A DNA stretch of 64,000 nt from Treponema sp. (GCA_017940255.1 JAGAZB010000054.1:62001-126000); one strand, 5' to 3'; counted from the first letter of the stretch, positions 32,825 to 42,967 are shown. Notes: a model not told the origin generated them from the sequence alone. Numbers and translations are program-made.

Positions 32825-34216
32825 TTAGCGCTTCAAGCTCAAAACAGTTTCAAGCAGGGTATCTGCTGTCTGAATTGTCTTAGCGTTAGACTGGAAACCA
32901 CGCTGAGTTACAATCATGTCTGTCATCTGTTCAGAAAGGTCAACGTTTGACATTTCCAAAGCACCAGCCATCAAAGTACCCTTTCCAGCTGTACCAGATT
33001 CACCAATGCGAGCCATACCAGAGTTGTTAGACTCTACATAAGTGTTGTCTCCGGCCTTTTCAAGACCTCGGTCATTGGCAAAACTTGCCATTGCAATCAT
33101 ACCGATTGTACGGTTTGTACCGTTTGAATAAACACCTGTGATTGTTCCACTTGAATCAATCTTAAAGTTATCAAGATATCCAAGAGTGTATCCGTCCTGG
33201 TAGAAAGCCTTTGTTGTAGACTTAGAAGCAGACTGAGTAATTGTGTCTTTGAAAGAACCAATTGTTCCCAGGTTTATGTTCAAAGTCTGACGGTAAGGAT
33301 TTCCATCAGCATCTGGATTTGATTCTGCAACAGCAAAAGAAGTCTGAATTACAACCTGACCTTCTGGATTAGTTACATTTCCTGCGCTGTCTGTTACTCC
33401 CTGGAGCGCACCGTAATTATCAAAACTTACGATAAATGTATTTTCCATTCCGTCAGTTGTTCCCAATCCGACACGAGTCTGTGTATAATCAGCATTGTCC
33501 GGGTCAATCTGAACTGTTGCCTGCCACTGGTTAGGATTTCCCACTACTCTGGTGAAAGACACAGAAAGCATGTGCTCGTTACCGAAGCTGTCATAAATCT
33601 TCTGTTCTGTTCCCCAGGTTCCCTTATAAATATCCTCAGGGCTGGCACCTTCTGTAATTTCAGGTGTATTTTTATTTAAGTTACATGCAAAATTTACGTT
33701 TGTTGTTTCCTTTGCAGGATCCTTAGAACCTACAGGAATAACAAGGTCTGTTGGAGTAGCTGCAGTAGAAACAAGCATCTGACCGTTTACATCCTGAGCC
33801 ATCCATCCCTGCACGCGCATACCGTTTGCAGGATTTACGAGTGTACCATCGCTATCCAAGCCGAAGGCACCATTTCTTGTATAGAATGATTCTTCACCAC
33901 TTTTGAGCACAAAGAAACCATTTCCCTGAATTGCAAGGTCAGTAGAAATACCTGTTGTCTGCAGATTTCCCTGTGTAAAAACATTATCAATGGAAGCAAT
34001 TGTCATTCCAAGGCCAACTTCTTTAGGGTTTACACCACCAAGCTCATCGGTTGGTTTTGCAGCACCGCTCATCTGCTGGCTAATCATATCCTGAAAGTTA
34101 ACACGTCCACGTTTAAAACCGTTTGTATTAACATTGGAAATGTTGTTACCAATTACATCCATTCTTGTCTGATGATTCTGAAGTCCAGAAACGCCAGAAT
34201 AAAGTGATCTCATCAT
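32825..34216 (-). CDS. flgE: Flagellar hook protein FlgE (cross-linking type)
   Basis: Subunit of the periplasmic flagellar hook. It begins [20 protein letters not shown] with [13 protein letters not shown] and ends in the conserved [20 protein letters not shown] block; 463 residues. In Treponema denticola, FlgE monomers are joined by a lysinoalanine link between Lys165 and Cys178. Counting from the first Met here gives Lys at 165 (VGSKDP) and Cys at 178 (NFACNL), at exactly the same positions. It is last in the flbB-fliK-flgD-flgE run. No flbD or motA follows; a terminator closes the unit, unlike the long motility operon of many spirochaetes. Confidence 0.97.
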   Translation of the reverse strand: MMRSLYSGVSGLQNHQTRMDVIGNNISNVNTNGFKRGRVNFQDMISQQMSGAAKPTDELGGVNPKEVGLGMTIASIDNVFTQGNLQTTGISTDLAIQGNGFFVLKSGEESFYTRNGAFGLDSDGTLVNPANGMRVQGWMAQDVNGQMLVSTAATPTDLVIPVGSKDPAKETTNVNFACNLNKNTPEITEGASPEDIYKGTWGTEQKIYDSFGNEHMLSVSFTRVVGNPNQWQATVQIDPDNADYTQTRVGLGTTDGMENTFIVSFDNYGALQGVTDSAGNVTNPEGQVVIQTSFAVAESNPDADGNPYRQTLNINLGTIGSFKDTITQSASKSTTKAFYQDGYTLGYLDNFKIDSSGTITGVYSNGTNRTIGMIAMASFANDRGLEKAGDNTYVESNNSGMARIGESGTAGKGTLMAGALEMSNVDLSEQMTDMIVTQRGFQSNAKTIQTADTLLETVLSLKR

Positions 34217-34298
34217 AAAGCTATATCTCCTTATCGTAAGCCAAAAGCTGATTTACAACTTCTGGCACCCACCATTCAAAAAACTTTTATTATACAGA

Positions 34299-34763
34299 TT
34301 ACTCAGCGGCGTAAATTGCCTTAATCTGATCCATATTGTAATACATACCATTAACCAGAATCTGAGGATTATCCCCACGAGTTGCCCCTTCCACAACTCC
34401 ACTGGTAACAGTATCACCGATGTTCAGCTCCACAGTCTTACCCAAGGTAGAAGCCGCCTCCGAACTATTGATAAATGCAGCCATCTTAGCAAAAGACGAA
34501 CTCATGTTTGTCATCTGCTCCAAAGAAGAGAATTGAGCCATCTGGGAAATAAACTGTGTATCTTCCATCGGCGAAGTAGGATCCTGGTTTGAAAGCTGAG
34601 TAATCAGCAGCTTCAAAAAATCATCCTTACCCAATTCATGGGAAGTTTTTCTTCCCTCATGTACAAGTGTTTTGTTATAGTTGTTTACCTCATTTTCCAG
34701 GGCAAACTTTTCACTTGCACTCATCTGCGTATTAACGCTGTTCTGTGTGTTTAGTATATCCAT
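34299..34763 (-). CDS. flgD: Hook assembly scaffold FlgD
   Basis: Temporary cap needed for polymerisation of the hook. The N-terminal domain is clear: LGKDDFLKLLITQLSNQDPT near residues 45-64, then EDTQFISQMAQFSSLEQM. At about 154 residues it is short and lacks most of the FlgD Ig-like C-terminal region, as in other spirochaetes. Three tandem start codons (GTG-ATG-ATG) occur; I use the last, at 34763, which has the best spacing from GAGG. It lies between fliK and flgE. Confidence 0.93.
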   Translation of the reverse strand: MDILNTQNSVNTQMSASEKFALENEVNNYNKTLVHEGRKTSHELGKDDFLKLLITQLSNQDPTSPMEDTQFISQMAQFSSLEQMTNMSSSFAKMAAFINSSEAASTLGKTVELNIGDTVTSGVVEGATRGDNPQILVNGMYYNMDQIKAIYAAE

Positions 34764-34821
34764 CATCACCTCACTCAGAAATTAACCGCTTTAAGCGGCG
34801 TGCCTTATTACTATCGTCATT

Positions 34822-36252
34822 TTACGCAACGATGTTAATTGAATAATTTGAAAATTCGTCATTTTTTTGAACGTCACTTTCAAAGTCCGATACAGCTCCA
34901 CCAGCTACGGAATTATAAACATGCTGAGCAACAAAATGATTGTCCTCCTGCTGTCCACCAAATTCCATATTCTGATTGAATGAACCATTATCATTATAGG
35001 CAACTTCAAAATCTGATACGTCAAAACCTTCTTTTATAAAAGCTTCGCGTAAAGTTTCTGAATTGTCTTTAAATACCTGCAGAGCTTCCTTGCTGGAAAC
35101 AATAATCTGGGCACTCATGCTTTTTCCATCCATCGACAGATGAACTTTTACATTTCCTAAATCATCTGGATGAAGTACAAGATTAATTGTTCCCTGATCA
35201 TTATCCTTCAGAACAATAGTTCCAGCCTTTACAAATTCTGGTGCACTTGCCTGAATCTGATTAGAAAGCATTGCCTGAAAGTTTGAACCATTAGCAGATG
35301 CGGTCTGATTGTTCAATGAAAGTAAATCTGTCTGAGCATCGTTTGCCAGATTCATAGTCATTTCAACAGTATTGCTGTCAGTCTGCTTTAATTCTGTTGC
35401 AAAAGACTTTTCCGAACGCAAATCTTCAACTTTAATTTTTCCTTCAGGGTCAAGAGTAAGTTCTTTTTTTTCTTCATTTACGCCTTTTTCATTGGAAAAA
35501 TTCTTCTGATTTTGATTTTGAGCATCTTCTGCAAAAGTTTTAAGAGCAAGACTTTCTGATTCAGATTTTGTTTCTGATAATTCAACAATTAAATCTGAAT
35601 TCTTATCGTTTTCATTGTTAGATTTTTCTTTTTTTCCATCTTCAGGAAGATTTTTTACATCTTTTGCAGCTACAAGTTCAGCAGACTGGTTATTTTTTAC
35701 CTCTGTAAACTGTTCCATGCGTGCAAATTCTTTTGATACAATCTTCTTTTTTTCTGAATTTGTTTTTTTATCAGATTCAGATTTTTTTTCGGAAGGAATT
35801 TCTTTCTGAACTACAATATCTGCCTTTTTTATTTGAACAGAATCTTCATCTTTTTCTGCAGAATCTGATGTTTTTTTTACCAGATTTTCTTCAAGAGAAA
35901 GTTTCTGATTTTTTACATCATTTTTTTCTTTAGAATCTTCTGTTTTATCAGATTCATCAACTTTTTCAGATTTCATTGTGACTTTTTCATCACTTTCTTC
36001 AACCTGTTCTGTTTTTTTATCTGAATTTTCACCAGAAATTTTGTTTTCTGAACTTTTTTCCTGAACAGAATTTTCTACCTTTGGGCTTTCCTTCTCGGGA
36101 GCCTCATTCATTTCCGAATAAAATGAAACAAGGTCTTCAAAAGATGAAGAAGATTGTACGCTGAAAGTATCTTTATTTGGTTTGAAATTCTGAAAATCCT
36201 GCTGTAGTTGAATAGGATTTACTAGAAAATCTGTAATCGCCTGATACGACAC
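34822..36252 (-). CDS. fliK: Flagellar hook-length control protein (FliK/FlbC)
   Basis: Secreted ruler that sets hook length and switches export to late substrates. The C-terminal Flg_hook domain is recognisable near residues 345-430 (GTINLVLHPDDLGNVKVHLS, then LREAFIKEGFDVSDFEV). The first 280 residues are a very Lys/Glu/Ser-rich, low-complexity ruler-like region (repeated KKSESDKK and EKSSENK types), as expected for the family. The start codon is GTG, preceded by AAGGAG, and the ribosome-binding site lies in a perfect 11-bp hairpin. It is second in the flbB-fliK-flgD-flgE order known from other spirochaetes. Confidence 0.88.
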   Translation of the reverse strand: MSYQAITDFLVNPIQLQQDFQNFKPNKDTFSVQSSSSFEDLVSFYSEMNEAPEKESPKVENSVQEKSSENKISGENSDKKTEQVEESDEKVTMKSEKVDESDKTEDSKEKNDVKNQKLSLEENLVKKTSDSAEKDEDSVQIKKADIVVQKEIPSEKKSESDKKTNSEKKKIVSKEFARMEQFTEVKNNQSAELVAAKDVKNLPEDGKKEKSNNENDKNSDLIVELSETKSESESLALKTFAEDAQNQNQKNFSNEKGVNEEKKELTLDPEGKIKVEDLRSEKSFATELKQTDSNTVEMTMNLANDAQTDLLSLNNQTASANGSNFQAMLSNQIQASAPEFVKAGTIVLKDNDQGTINLVLHPDDLGNVKVHLSMDGKSMSAQIIVSSKEALQVFKDNSETLREAFIKEGFDVSDFEVAYNDNGSFNQNMEFGGQQEDNHFVAQHVYNSVAGGAVSDFESDVQKNDEFSNYSINIVA

Positions 36253-36290
36253 TTGGCAAATCTCCTTGTAAGAGCAGAAAGATTTGCCAA
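36253..36290 (-). promoter_or_regulatory. Perfect hairpin around the fliK ribosome-binding site
   Basis: On the mRNA, TTGGCAAATCT (36290-36280) and AGATTTGCCAA (36263-36253) are perfect 11-bp inverses with a 16-nt loop. The 3' arm abuts the GTG start. The AAGGAG Shine-Dalgarno (36267-36262) lies at the end of the loop and enters the stem by two bases. The hairpin has no U tract, so it is not a terminator; translational control is more likely. Confidence 0.8.
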
Positions 36291-36297
36291 TTAGAAC

Positions 36298-36927
36298 TTA
36301 TTCCAGGGACTCGGGCTTGCTTATCATCTTGCGCTGGATTTCAGCCGCTCGTTTAGAATCCATCAGCGAAAGCCAGTAAGAACCCATGGACGACGAACCA
36401 CTCGCAGCTGCAAGCTCTTCAACTTTTCTTAAAACATCAATGACAGTCTGATCATCTAATGCTTCAAGTATAGCCACAGCAGCTTCTGGACGCATACCGT
36501 TCAAATTTTTAGCAATCTGTTCTACGTTTACATTTATATCATCGTATCTTTTTACAGTCTGGTTAAATGTTTTTTCCCGCTCTTCCTGATTTTTTTCCCG
36601 TTCAGCAAGCTCGGCCGCAATCTGTTCATTCTGTTTTTCAAGGGCATCTATATCAGTTTCGCGTTTATCAAGCTCTTCTTTATAAATATCAAGTGCTTCA
36701 CGCTGTTTTTTAAGGCGGTCTTCATCAAGATTTGCCACAAAAGGCTTTGATTGGGTGGCAGTTGTAGAAGTCTGAGGGTCTTTATGAAGCAAAGTATAAG
36801 CAGGGGCAAAAAGGTCCTTTACATGAATTACTCCAAGGCGATCAAACCATAAAAGACCTCCTACAACGAGAATCAAAATGATTATCAAAAGGACTACAGA
36901 TTTTCCCAATGCTTTTTTAAACGACAT
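36298..36927 (-). CDS. flbB: Periplasmic flagellar collar protein FlbB
   Basis: Spirochaete-specific component of the flagellar collar around the motor. A single N-terminal membrane anchor (VVLLIIILILVVGGLLWF, residues 11-28) is followed by a long coiled coil (about 70-145, rich in KQREALDIYKEELDKRE heptads) and a C-terminal MgtE_N-like helical domain (MRPEAAVAILEALDDQTVID, near 155). The order flbB-fliK-flgD-flgE matches Borrelia and Treponema. The usual fliJ neighbour upstream is replaced by the hexokinase gene, whose stop is 25 bp away. GGAG precedes the ATG. Confidence 0.82.
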   Translation of the reverse strand: MSFKKALGKSVVLLIIILILVVGGLLWFDRLGVIHVKDLFAPAYTLLHKDPQTSTTATQSKPFVANLDEDRLKKQREALDIYKEELDKRETDIDALEKQNEQIAAELAEREKNQEEREKTFNQTVKRYDDINVNVEQIAKNLNGMRPEAAVAILEALDDQTVIDVLRKVEELAAASGSSSMGSYWLSLMDSKRAAEIQRKMISKPESLE

Positions 36928-36952
36928 ACTTTACTCCACCCAAGTTATGTTA

Positions 36953-38239
36953 TTAATCAATCAAACCAGAAATGGCAGCTCCAAGAGTTATATCATTATC
37001 ACAAGAAACAATATTCCAGTAAATTCCAAGCTGATTTGTAAGAATTGTATCAAGATAACCATAAACTCTTTCTTTTATGCGCCAGGTTTTGAAGAATGTT
37101 GTACCATCACAAAGAATACATACAGGTTCTGAAGCATTTTTTCCTTCTCCAGTCTGAATTGCACAGGCAATAAGAATTGCAGCGGAATAGCGGGCAGAAC
37201 GTTCTACAATTGCATCCAAAATCTGAAAAATTGTATCTACATCTTCACAAGAAGCCTTGCATGCAATTGCACCAAGAATACAATCAGCATTAAATGGGCC
37301 GTGCAGGAATTTATCCATTTCAATTAAGGAAAGACTTTCAATACCTTCAATTGACTTTGCAGTTTCAGCTGCAAAAAGACCATCGCGGGCAGCTGCTTTA
37401 AGTGCAATCAAAGAAACTGGACCAAGGTATGCACCAGAGCAAAGCTTTTCAAGGAAGAAGGTTCCAGGTTTTACAGTAGTTTTATCAAATTCAATATCAA
37501 AATCACTGCGATTAACAGAAAGGAACTTGCCACTTTCACAAACAATAATCTGTTTATTGATTTTGCAGCAGTCACAATCTGGCTGAATATAAGCAGCATT
37601 CATACCGGTTCCAAGAATAAAACCAATATATGATGAATAACGGTCTGCATCACTTGCGCAAGCTGCTCCGGCAAGCAGAGCGGCTACTGTATCGTTACAA
37701 AGAGTTATACGTTTAATTGTATTCCATCCTCGTTCAGCAAGAGCTTCTTTAAGGCATTTACCTACTTCGCAGCCAACAACTTCCGGCGCCTTTACTTCCT
37801 TTGAAAATCCAAGGAGTACACCGTCTCCATTTTCTTTTATTTCCATTGGATAAGAAAAACAGAATCCAATTCTATCTGCTTTATTTTTCAGATGTTCAAG
37901 ATTATCTGCAATCTGAGCAAAGAAATCCTTGCGAGAAAGTTCTTTTTCAACTCCAGGCATCTTTGTTTTTTCCATTTCTGAAATCTGAGGAAGGCCATTT
38001 GCATCAAATGTAACAAGACAAGAACGGAAATTTGTTCCGCCGGCATCAATTACAATTACAGATTTACCTTTTGCAGAAGCCTCTGGAGGATTACAGAAGG
38101 TACGAATCATATCCTGATCTGATTTTTCTTTACGCAAACCTTTGCGCATATCGTCTAAAATTGCATTTGCAACTGAATAAATATCTACATGATTTACAAA
38201 ATTATGCTTTGACAAAAATGAACTTACAGAAGGTTTCAT
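36953..38239 (-). CDS. Hexokinase
   Basis: Hexokinase-family sugar kinase that phosphorylates glucose or other hexoses with ATP in the cytosol. The phosphate-1 motif reads VIVIDAGGTNFRSCLVTFD near residues 73-91; the catalytic Asp lies in TLCNDTVAALLAG near 208; the phosphate-2 motif reads GFILGTGMNAAY near 235. At 428 residues it is of the eukaryote-like, non-ROK hexokinase type found in treponemes. ATG 38239 has GGGGAA upstream, so the 27 extra in-frame codons further upstream are discarded. It has its own promoter and lies 25 bp before flbB, so transcription may continue into the hook genes. Confidence 0.88.
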   Translation of the reverse strand: MKPSVSSFLSKHNFVNHVDIYSVANAILDDMRKGLRKEKSDQDMIRTFCNPPEASAKGKSVIVIDAGGTNFRSCLVTFDANGLPQISEMEKTKMPGVEKELSRKDFFAQIADNLEHLKNKADRIGFCFSYPMEIKENGDGVLLGFSKEVKAPEVVGCEVGKCLKEALAERGWNTIKRITLCNDTVAALLAGAACASDADRYSSYIGFILGTGMNAAYIQPDCDCCKINKQIIVCESGKFLSVNRSDFDIEFDKTTVKPGTFFLEKLCSGAYLGPVSLIALKAAARDGLFAAETAKSIEGIESLSLIEMDKFLHGPFNADCILGAIACKASCEDVDTIFQILDAIVERSARYSAAILIACAIQTGEGKNASEPVCILCDGTTFFKTWRIKERVYGYLDTILTNQLGIYWNIVSCDNDITLGAAISGLID

Positions 38240-38274
38240 TAATTTCCCCAATAAACGAAATTTTTTATGAATAT

Positions 38275-38303
38275 ATTTTACACTATAAATGGGATAAAAG
38301 CAA
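38275..38303 (-). promoter_or_regulatory. Promoter of the hexokinase-flagellar run
   Basis: On the minus strand TTGCTT (38298-38303), 17 bp, and TAAAAT (38275-38280) preceded by TG. The leader is about 30 nt with GGGGAA before ATG 38239. Confidence 0.55.
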
Positions 38304-38341
38304 CGTTGGAATTTGAGCAAACTTATTTTTAGTTAGCACTC

Positions 38342-38486
38342 ACAAAAAAAAACAAAAGGTCTTCCGTTGCGCGCTCTTAAAAATGCATGGTGTAAGCCGT
38401 ATAGGAATTTTATATAAGGGGCTTCGCCCCCGGCTTACAAATGCATTTTTAATATCGCTCCACTCACGACCTTTTGTTTTTTTTTA
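38342..38486. repeat. MITE-like 145-bp palindromic element
   Basis: Terminal inverted arms AAAAAAAAACAAAAGGTC and GACCTTTTGTTTTTTTTT (near 38343-38361 and 38467-38486) frame inner arms AAAAATGCAT...GTAAGCCG and CGGCTTAC...ATGCATTTTT. A central GGGGC-TTC-GCCCC hairpin lies at 38419-38431. It can act as a bidirectional terminator between the chemoreceptor gene and hexokinase. No coding capacity. Confidence 0.7.
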
Positions 38487-38532
38487 GAATACTCTTATAT
38501 AAATAAGTTAGCTCATTCCTGAAAAAATAGGA

Positions 38533-40626
38533 TCAAACCTTAAACTCATCAATCTGGTTGCCGATTTTTACAATGGAATCTTTCATGCGGTCAGCAACTT
38601 CGGTGAGAACGCTACCAGTTTCATTAATTTTCTGAGCACCAATAGACATTTCATCCATGCTAGACTTCATTGAAATTGTAACATCCTGCAAATGCTGAAC
38701 TTCAGAAAGAATAAGCTTGTTTCCTTCCTGCATTTCTCCAGAAGCACTTCTTACTTCTTCTGTACTGTCATTCATCATCTTAAGTGCATCAATAATCTGC
38801 TTAGAACCTTCATTCTGTTCTTCCATAGCAGTTCTAATCTGCATTACAAGCTGGTCAGTATCTGCAAGCTCCTGAGAAACCAGAGAGAAGGTCTTACTTG
38901 CATCTGTAGAGGCAGTAACAACTTCCTTAATAGATTCCATAATCTGATTAAGCTGATTTGTAATCTGAGTAGACTGCTGAGAAGATGTTTCTGAAAGCTT
39001 ACGAATTTCGTCTGCAACAACGGCGAATCCTTTACCAGCTTCACCAGCGTGAGCCGCTTCAATTGCCGCATTCATAGCAAGCAGGTTTGTCTGTTCTGCA
39101 ATATTTGCAATTGCAACGTTGGCATCCTGCAGCATTTCTGACTGACTTTCAATTGTCTGAACCTTCATGCTTACAGTTTCAAGCTTGCCGAATCCTTCCT
39201 GTGAGTGAGTCTGCAGACCAGCAAAAGAACGATTCATTTTTTCCATAGAATTGTTTACAGAAGTAATGTTTCCAATCATCTCTTCTACTGCAGCAGAAGC
39301 CTGTGTAACTCCAGAAGACTGTGTTTCAATCATCTGATTCAAAGAATCAATATTTGCAGAAATCTCATCTACGGCACCGGCAGTCTGATCAACACTCTTT
39401 TTCTGATTATCAATCTGAGTACCAAAGCTGTCTATGTTGGCAATAATCTGGGTGATTGCACTCGATGTGTCCTGAGCAGAAGATGACATATCATCACCGG
39501 CTGCACTAAGGTCATCCTTAGAACTCTTTACATCACCAATAATATTCTGTAACTTTTCGGTAAACTGATTAAAGCCCTGAACAACCTGACCGATTTCATT
39601 ATTTGATTTAACTTCAATTCTCTTTGTAAGGTCTGCATTTCCGCTTGCAATTCCTGTAATTACATTCTTAACTACAGAAAGCGGTTTCATCAATACAGAA
39701 ATAAGGATGGCACCCATAATTACAGAAAGAACAACAGTAATTGTACCAAAGAGTATTAACTGAGTTCTAATCTTAATTGAAAGTGTGTAAACCATATCAG
39801 AAGGAATTGAAAGAGCAAAACTCCATGGAGTTCCAACAATCGGTTCGTAAACTACAAGGTCTCTTGCGGCATCATGTCCGGCAACAGTTCCCCATCCAGA
39901 TTCACCTTTTACCATTCGTTTTGCAATATCTGTAATTTCTTCATGCCCAGGGGTCGGATTTGTAATAAAGTTTTTCTGCATGATATAGTCTGGACTTCTG
40001 TGAGCCATAACCGTACCGTCACTTGTCAGAATCCATCCATAGGCATTAGTTCCGAATTTTATCTGATTAACTTCTGCTGTAATTTTTTCAAGTGGAAGAA
40101 CACCAACTATTGCGGCGAATGTTTTTCCGTTCACTTTGACAGCCCTTGTAAAGTGAACTATAGTCTTTCCTGTAGTTCTGGAAACAACAGGGTCATCAAT
40201 GTATATATCTTTACCCTGCTGCAAAATGGCCTTAAAGTAATCACGGTCTGCAATGTTTGTACGGGTTCCAATATCATTGTAAGATATACCACCTATATCA
40301 ACAAGCATGATATAATCAAAATCTTCACCTCTAGCATATTCATGCGCCTGCAGCCATTCACCGGCGGCATTAAAATCACCAGTCTGCATTATGTCTGCAT
40401 TTGTGTAATAATCCAGTTCCTTAAAGTAACCTTCAATCGTGTTTTCCAAAGCCCATGTATAAGCCGAAACAGTCTGCTGATAATTTGTTGTTAAAGTAGA
40501 AATAACTTCCAGTCTTGCATTTCGTGCAACAATAACAGTCTGCAAAAAGTTAAAAGCTGCAATGGTAAGACCGATACTAAGCATGAGTGTTGCTATAAGA
40601 CTGGATTTTTTCTTTTCTTTAGACAT
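38533..40626 (-). CDS. Methyl-accepting chemotaxis protein with dCache sensor
   Basis: Transmembrane chemoreceptor that signals through CheA/CheW. A first membrane segment lies near residues 11-35 and a second near 290-315; the 255 residues between form a periplasmic dCache-type sensor ([14 protein letters not shown] near 63, [20 protein letters not shown] near 127). A HAMP domain follows ([22 protein letters not shown]). The signalling tip reads [24 protein letters not shown] near residue 510. AAGGAG precedes the ATG. The ligand is not predictable; dCache domains bind amino acids, amines and sugars. Confidence 0.95.
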   Translation of the reverse strand: MSKEKKKSSLIATLMLSIGLTIAAFNFLQTVIVARNARLEVISTLTTNYQQTVSAYTWALENTIEGYFKELDYYTNADIMQTGDFNAAGEWLQAHEYARGEDFDYIMLVDIGGISYNDIGTRTNIADRDYFKAILQQGKDIYIDDPVVSRTTGKTIVHFTRAVKVNGKTFAAIVGVLPLEKITAEVNQIKFGTNAYGWILTSDGTVMAHRSPDYIMQKNFITNPTPGHEEITDIAKRMVKGESGWGTVAGHDAARDLVVYEPIVGTPWSFALSIPSDMVYTLSIKIRTQLILFGTITVVLSVIMGAILISVLMKPLSVVKNVITGIASGNADLTKRIEVKSNNEIGQVVQGFNQFTEKLQNIIGDVKSSKDDLSAAGDDMSSSAQDTSSAITQIIANIDSFGTQIDNQKKSVDQTAGAVDEISANIDSLNQMIETQSSGVTQASAAVEEMIGNITSVNNSMEKMNRSFAGLQTHSQEGFGKLETVSMKVQTIESQSEMLQDANVAIANIAEQTNLLAMNAAIEAAHAGEAGKGFAVVADEIRKLSETSSQQSTQITNQLNQIMESIKEVVTASTDASKTFSLVSQELADTDQLVMQIRTAMEEQNEGSKQIIDALKMMNDSTEEVRSASGEMQEGNKLILSEVQHLQDVTISMKSSMDEMSIGAQKINETGSVLTEVADRMKDSIVKIGNQIDEFKV

Positions 40627-40787
40627 AAGAACAACTCCTTAATCTAATAAATCTTATCTATTAATTATATACCACATACACAATATTTCCATAAGAAAAA
40701 TTACAGTCATATATAAATTTTTGTTATATTTATTTTCTCCATTACAGTCATTCCTGAATTTATAAGATTGCAGATTTTTTTGTCTTC

Positions 40788-40804
40788 TGCTATATTAACT
40801 TCCT
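40788..40804 (+). promoter_or_regulatory. Leaderless-type promoter of pcrA
   Basis: The extended -10 TGcTATATT (40788-40796) ends 8 nt before the ATG at 40805 and no Shine-Dalgarno is visible. Confidence 0.5.
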
Positions 40805-42811
40805 ATGCTTGATCTGGAATCCCTTAAAAAAGAATTAAATCCCCAGCAGTACCGCGCCGTAACCACAACCGAAGGCGCAATCCTCATTATTGCAGGGGCC
40901 GGCAGCGGAAAAACCCGCGTAATTACCTTTAGAATTGCCCACATGCTGGATAAAGGAATTCCGCAAAGCTCTATTCTAGCTTTAACCTTTACAAATAAGG
41001 CTGCAAAGGAAATGGCAGACCGAATTAAAACTCTAACAGAAAAAAAACTGCAGAATCTTACAGTTTCGACTTTTCATGCCTTTGGAGTTAGAATTCTCAG
41101 GCAGGATATAGACAAGCTTGGCTGGCGTGAAAACTTTTCTATATATGATGAAACAGACAGAGTTGCCCTTATTAAGGAATGCGGCCGCGAGCTTAAGTTT
41201 TCTCCAGAAGCCATGGATATTTACACCATTGGAAACCTGATTTCTAACATAAAAACCGGACGAAAAAACTGGGATACTGCAAATGATATGTACCGTCCTC
41301 TTTACGAAATGTACCAGGAAGGACTAAAACTTTACAATGCGGTAGATTTTGACGATCTTATTGTTCTTCCTATAAAGCTTTTCCGGGAATTTCCGGAGGT
41401 TTTAGCCCGCTACCGGGAACGCTACAAGTATCTGATGGTAGACGAATTTCAGGATACAAGCCACCAGCAGTATGAAATGATGCATCTTCTTGCAGACAAA
41501 AATGTTGCAGTTGTTGGTGATGATGATCAGAGTATCTACAGCTGGCGAGGTGCCGACTACCAGAACATCATCAATTTTGAAAAAGATTTTGATGTTACAG
41601 AAATCCGTCTGGAGCAGAATTACCGCTCAACAGGTACAATTCTTGAAGCCGCAAATGGTGTAATTGCTCATAACACAAACCGCAAGGATAAAAAGCTTTG
41701 GAGCGGAAACGGAGCCGGCAAGCCGATTGAAATCTTTATGCCGGAAAATGAAACCGACGAAGCAGACTTTATCGCCGAAACAATTTTGGGAATTGCCGCA
41801 GAAGAGCACCGTAAGTATGATGATTTTGGTGTTCTTATGAGGGCTAATACACAGAGCCGTTTTATAGAAGAAGCCATGTTGCAAAATAACATTCCATATA
41901 CTATGAGCGGCGGAACATCCTTTTTTGAACGCAAAGAAATCAAAGATGTAATCAGTTATCTTCGTGTAATTTCTAATCATGATGATGATATAAACCTCCT
42001 GCGCATTTTGAATACACCTCGCCGTGGAATCGGACGGGCCGCAATTCAGCTTATGAATGATGCCGCAGAATTAAACGGCTGTACTTTATGGAATGCAATT
42101 GATTATCTTATTCACGCAGAAAATTCAGAAGCAAGCGAAGTGCTGAAAGAAGATTTACAGGGCTTTGTAGATATTATTGAAAGTCACAGGCAAAAGCTTT
42201 TAAGTGGACGCGGACTTGCAAACAAGGTACGCCAGCTGGTAGAAGACATAAATTACAAAGATTATCTTCTAACAGAATATTCCAAGAGTGAAAAAGCCGT
42301 TCGTTTTAAACTGAAGAATATAGAAGATTTAATACGATTTATGGAGATTTGGGAAAACGATCCTGATAATCCAAATCCAAACCTGTATAACTATCTGAAC
42401 AGAATTACACTTATGAGCCGCGATAACGGCGACGATGAAGGCGACAAGGGAAAGGTAAACCTTATGACTATTCACGCTTCAAAGGGATTGGAATTTCCTG
42501 TAGTCTTTATTGCGGGTGCCGAAGAAGGTTTAATTCCCCACGCCCGTTCTGTAGAAGAAAATGACGGCGACGTAGAAGAAGAGCGCCGCCTCTTTTATGT
42601 TGCAATTACACGTGCACGCGACAAGCTTTATATTTCAGCCTGCCGCAAGCGCCGCCATATGCAGATGACAGTTGAAACCGAACCAAGCCGCTTCTTAGAT
42701 GAGATTCCTGCAAACCTGGTGGAATACCACGAACCAGAAGAAGTTCTTTCTGATGAAGAACAGGGGCAGATGTTCGGGGATTTTTTAAGCAAACTGAAGG
42801 CGCAGATGTAG
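40805..42811 (+). CDS. pcrA: UvrD/PcrA-type DNA helicase
   Basis: Superfamily 1A 3'-5' helicase for DNA repair and fork maintenance. Motifs appear in order: Q motif LNPQQYRAVTTTEGAILIIA, Walker A GAGSGKTRVITFRIA near residues 31-45, motif II YLMVDEFQDTS near 215, motif III VVGDDDQSIYSWRGAD near 238, motif IV LEQNYRSTG, motif V MTIHASKGLEFPVVFI near 560 and motif VI EERRLFYVAITRARDKLYIS near 603. The 668 residues fit UvrD/PcrA/Rep; the choice between names is not certain. Monocistronic. Confidence 0.93.
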   Translation: MLDLESLKKELNPQQYRAVTTTEGAILIIAGAGSGKTRVITFRIAHMLDKGIPQSSILALTFTNKAAKEMADRIKTLTEKKLQNLTVSTFHAFGVRILRQDIDKLGWRENFSIYDETDRVALIKECGRELKFSPEAMDIYTIGNLISNIKTGRKNWDTANDMYRPLYEMYQEGLKLYNAVDFDDLIVLPIKLFREFPEVLARYRERYKYLMVDEFQDTSHQQYEMMHLLADKNVAVVGDDDQSIYSWRGADYQNIINFEKDFDVTEIRLEQNYRSTGTILEAANGVIAHNTNRKDKKLWSGNGAGKPIEIFMPENETDEADFIAETILGIAAEEHRKYDDFGVLMRANTQSRFIEEAMLQNNIPYTMSGGTSFFERKEIKDVISYLRVISNHDDDINLLRILNTPRRGIGRAAIQLMNDAAELNGCTLWNAIDYLIHAENSEASEVLKEDLQGFVDIIESHRQKLLSGRGLANKVRQLVEDINYKDYLLTEYSKSEKAVRFKLKNIEDLIRFMEIWENDPDNPNPNLYNYLNRITLMSRDNGDDEGDKGKVNLMTIHASKGLEFPVVFIAGAEEGLIPHARSVEENDGDVEEERRLFYVAITRARDKLYISACRKRRHMQMTVETEPSRFLDEIPANLVEYHEPEEVLSDEEQGQMFGDFLSKLKAQM

Positions 42812-42967
42812 AAAGGATGCGGTAGCGCTGGGAGCGGCCGCGAAGCGGGCCACCGCAGCGTCGGTGGTTGAGCTTGTCGAAACCACCAGAGCGAGGAGGC
42901 TGAGCGTTAGCGAACCGCGGACATAGCGACCATGGCGGCCGAAGGCCGCCATGGGACCGCCCTATTT
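42812..42967. repeat. G+C-rich palindromic repeat cluster
   Basis: Non-coding. A 25-bp palindrome GGTGGTT-GAGCTTGTCGA-AACCACC (42863-42887) recurs with few changes at 49228-49252. A second palindrome, CCATGGCGGCC-GAA-GGCCGCCATGG, lies at about 42930-42954 and could end transcription of the converging genes. Confidence 0.7.
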
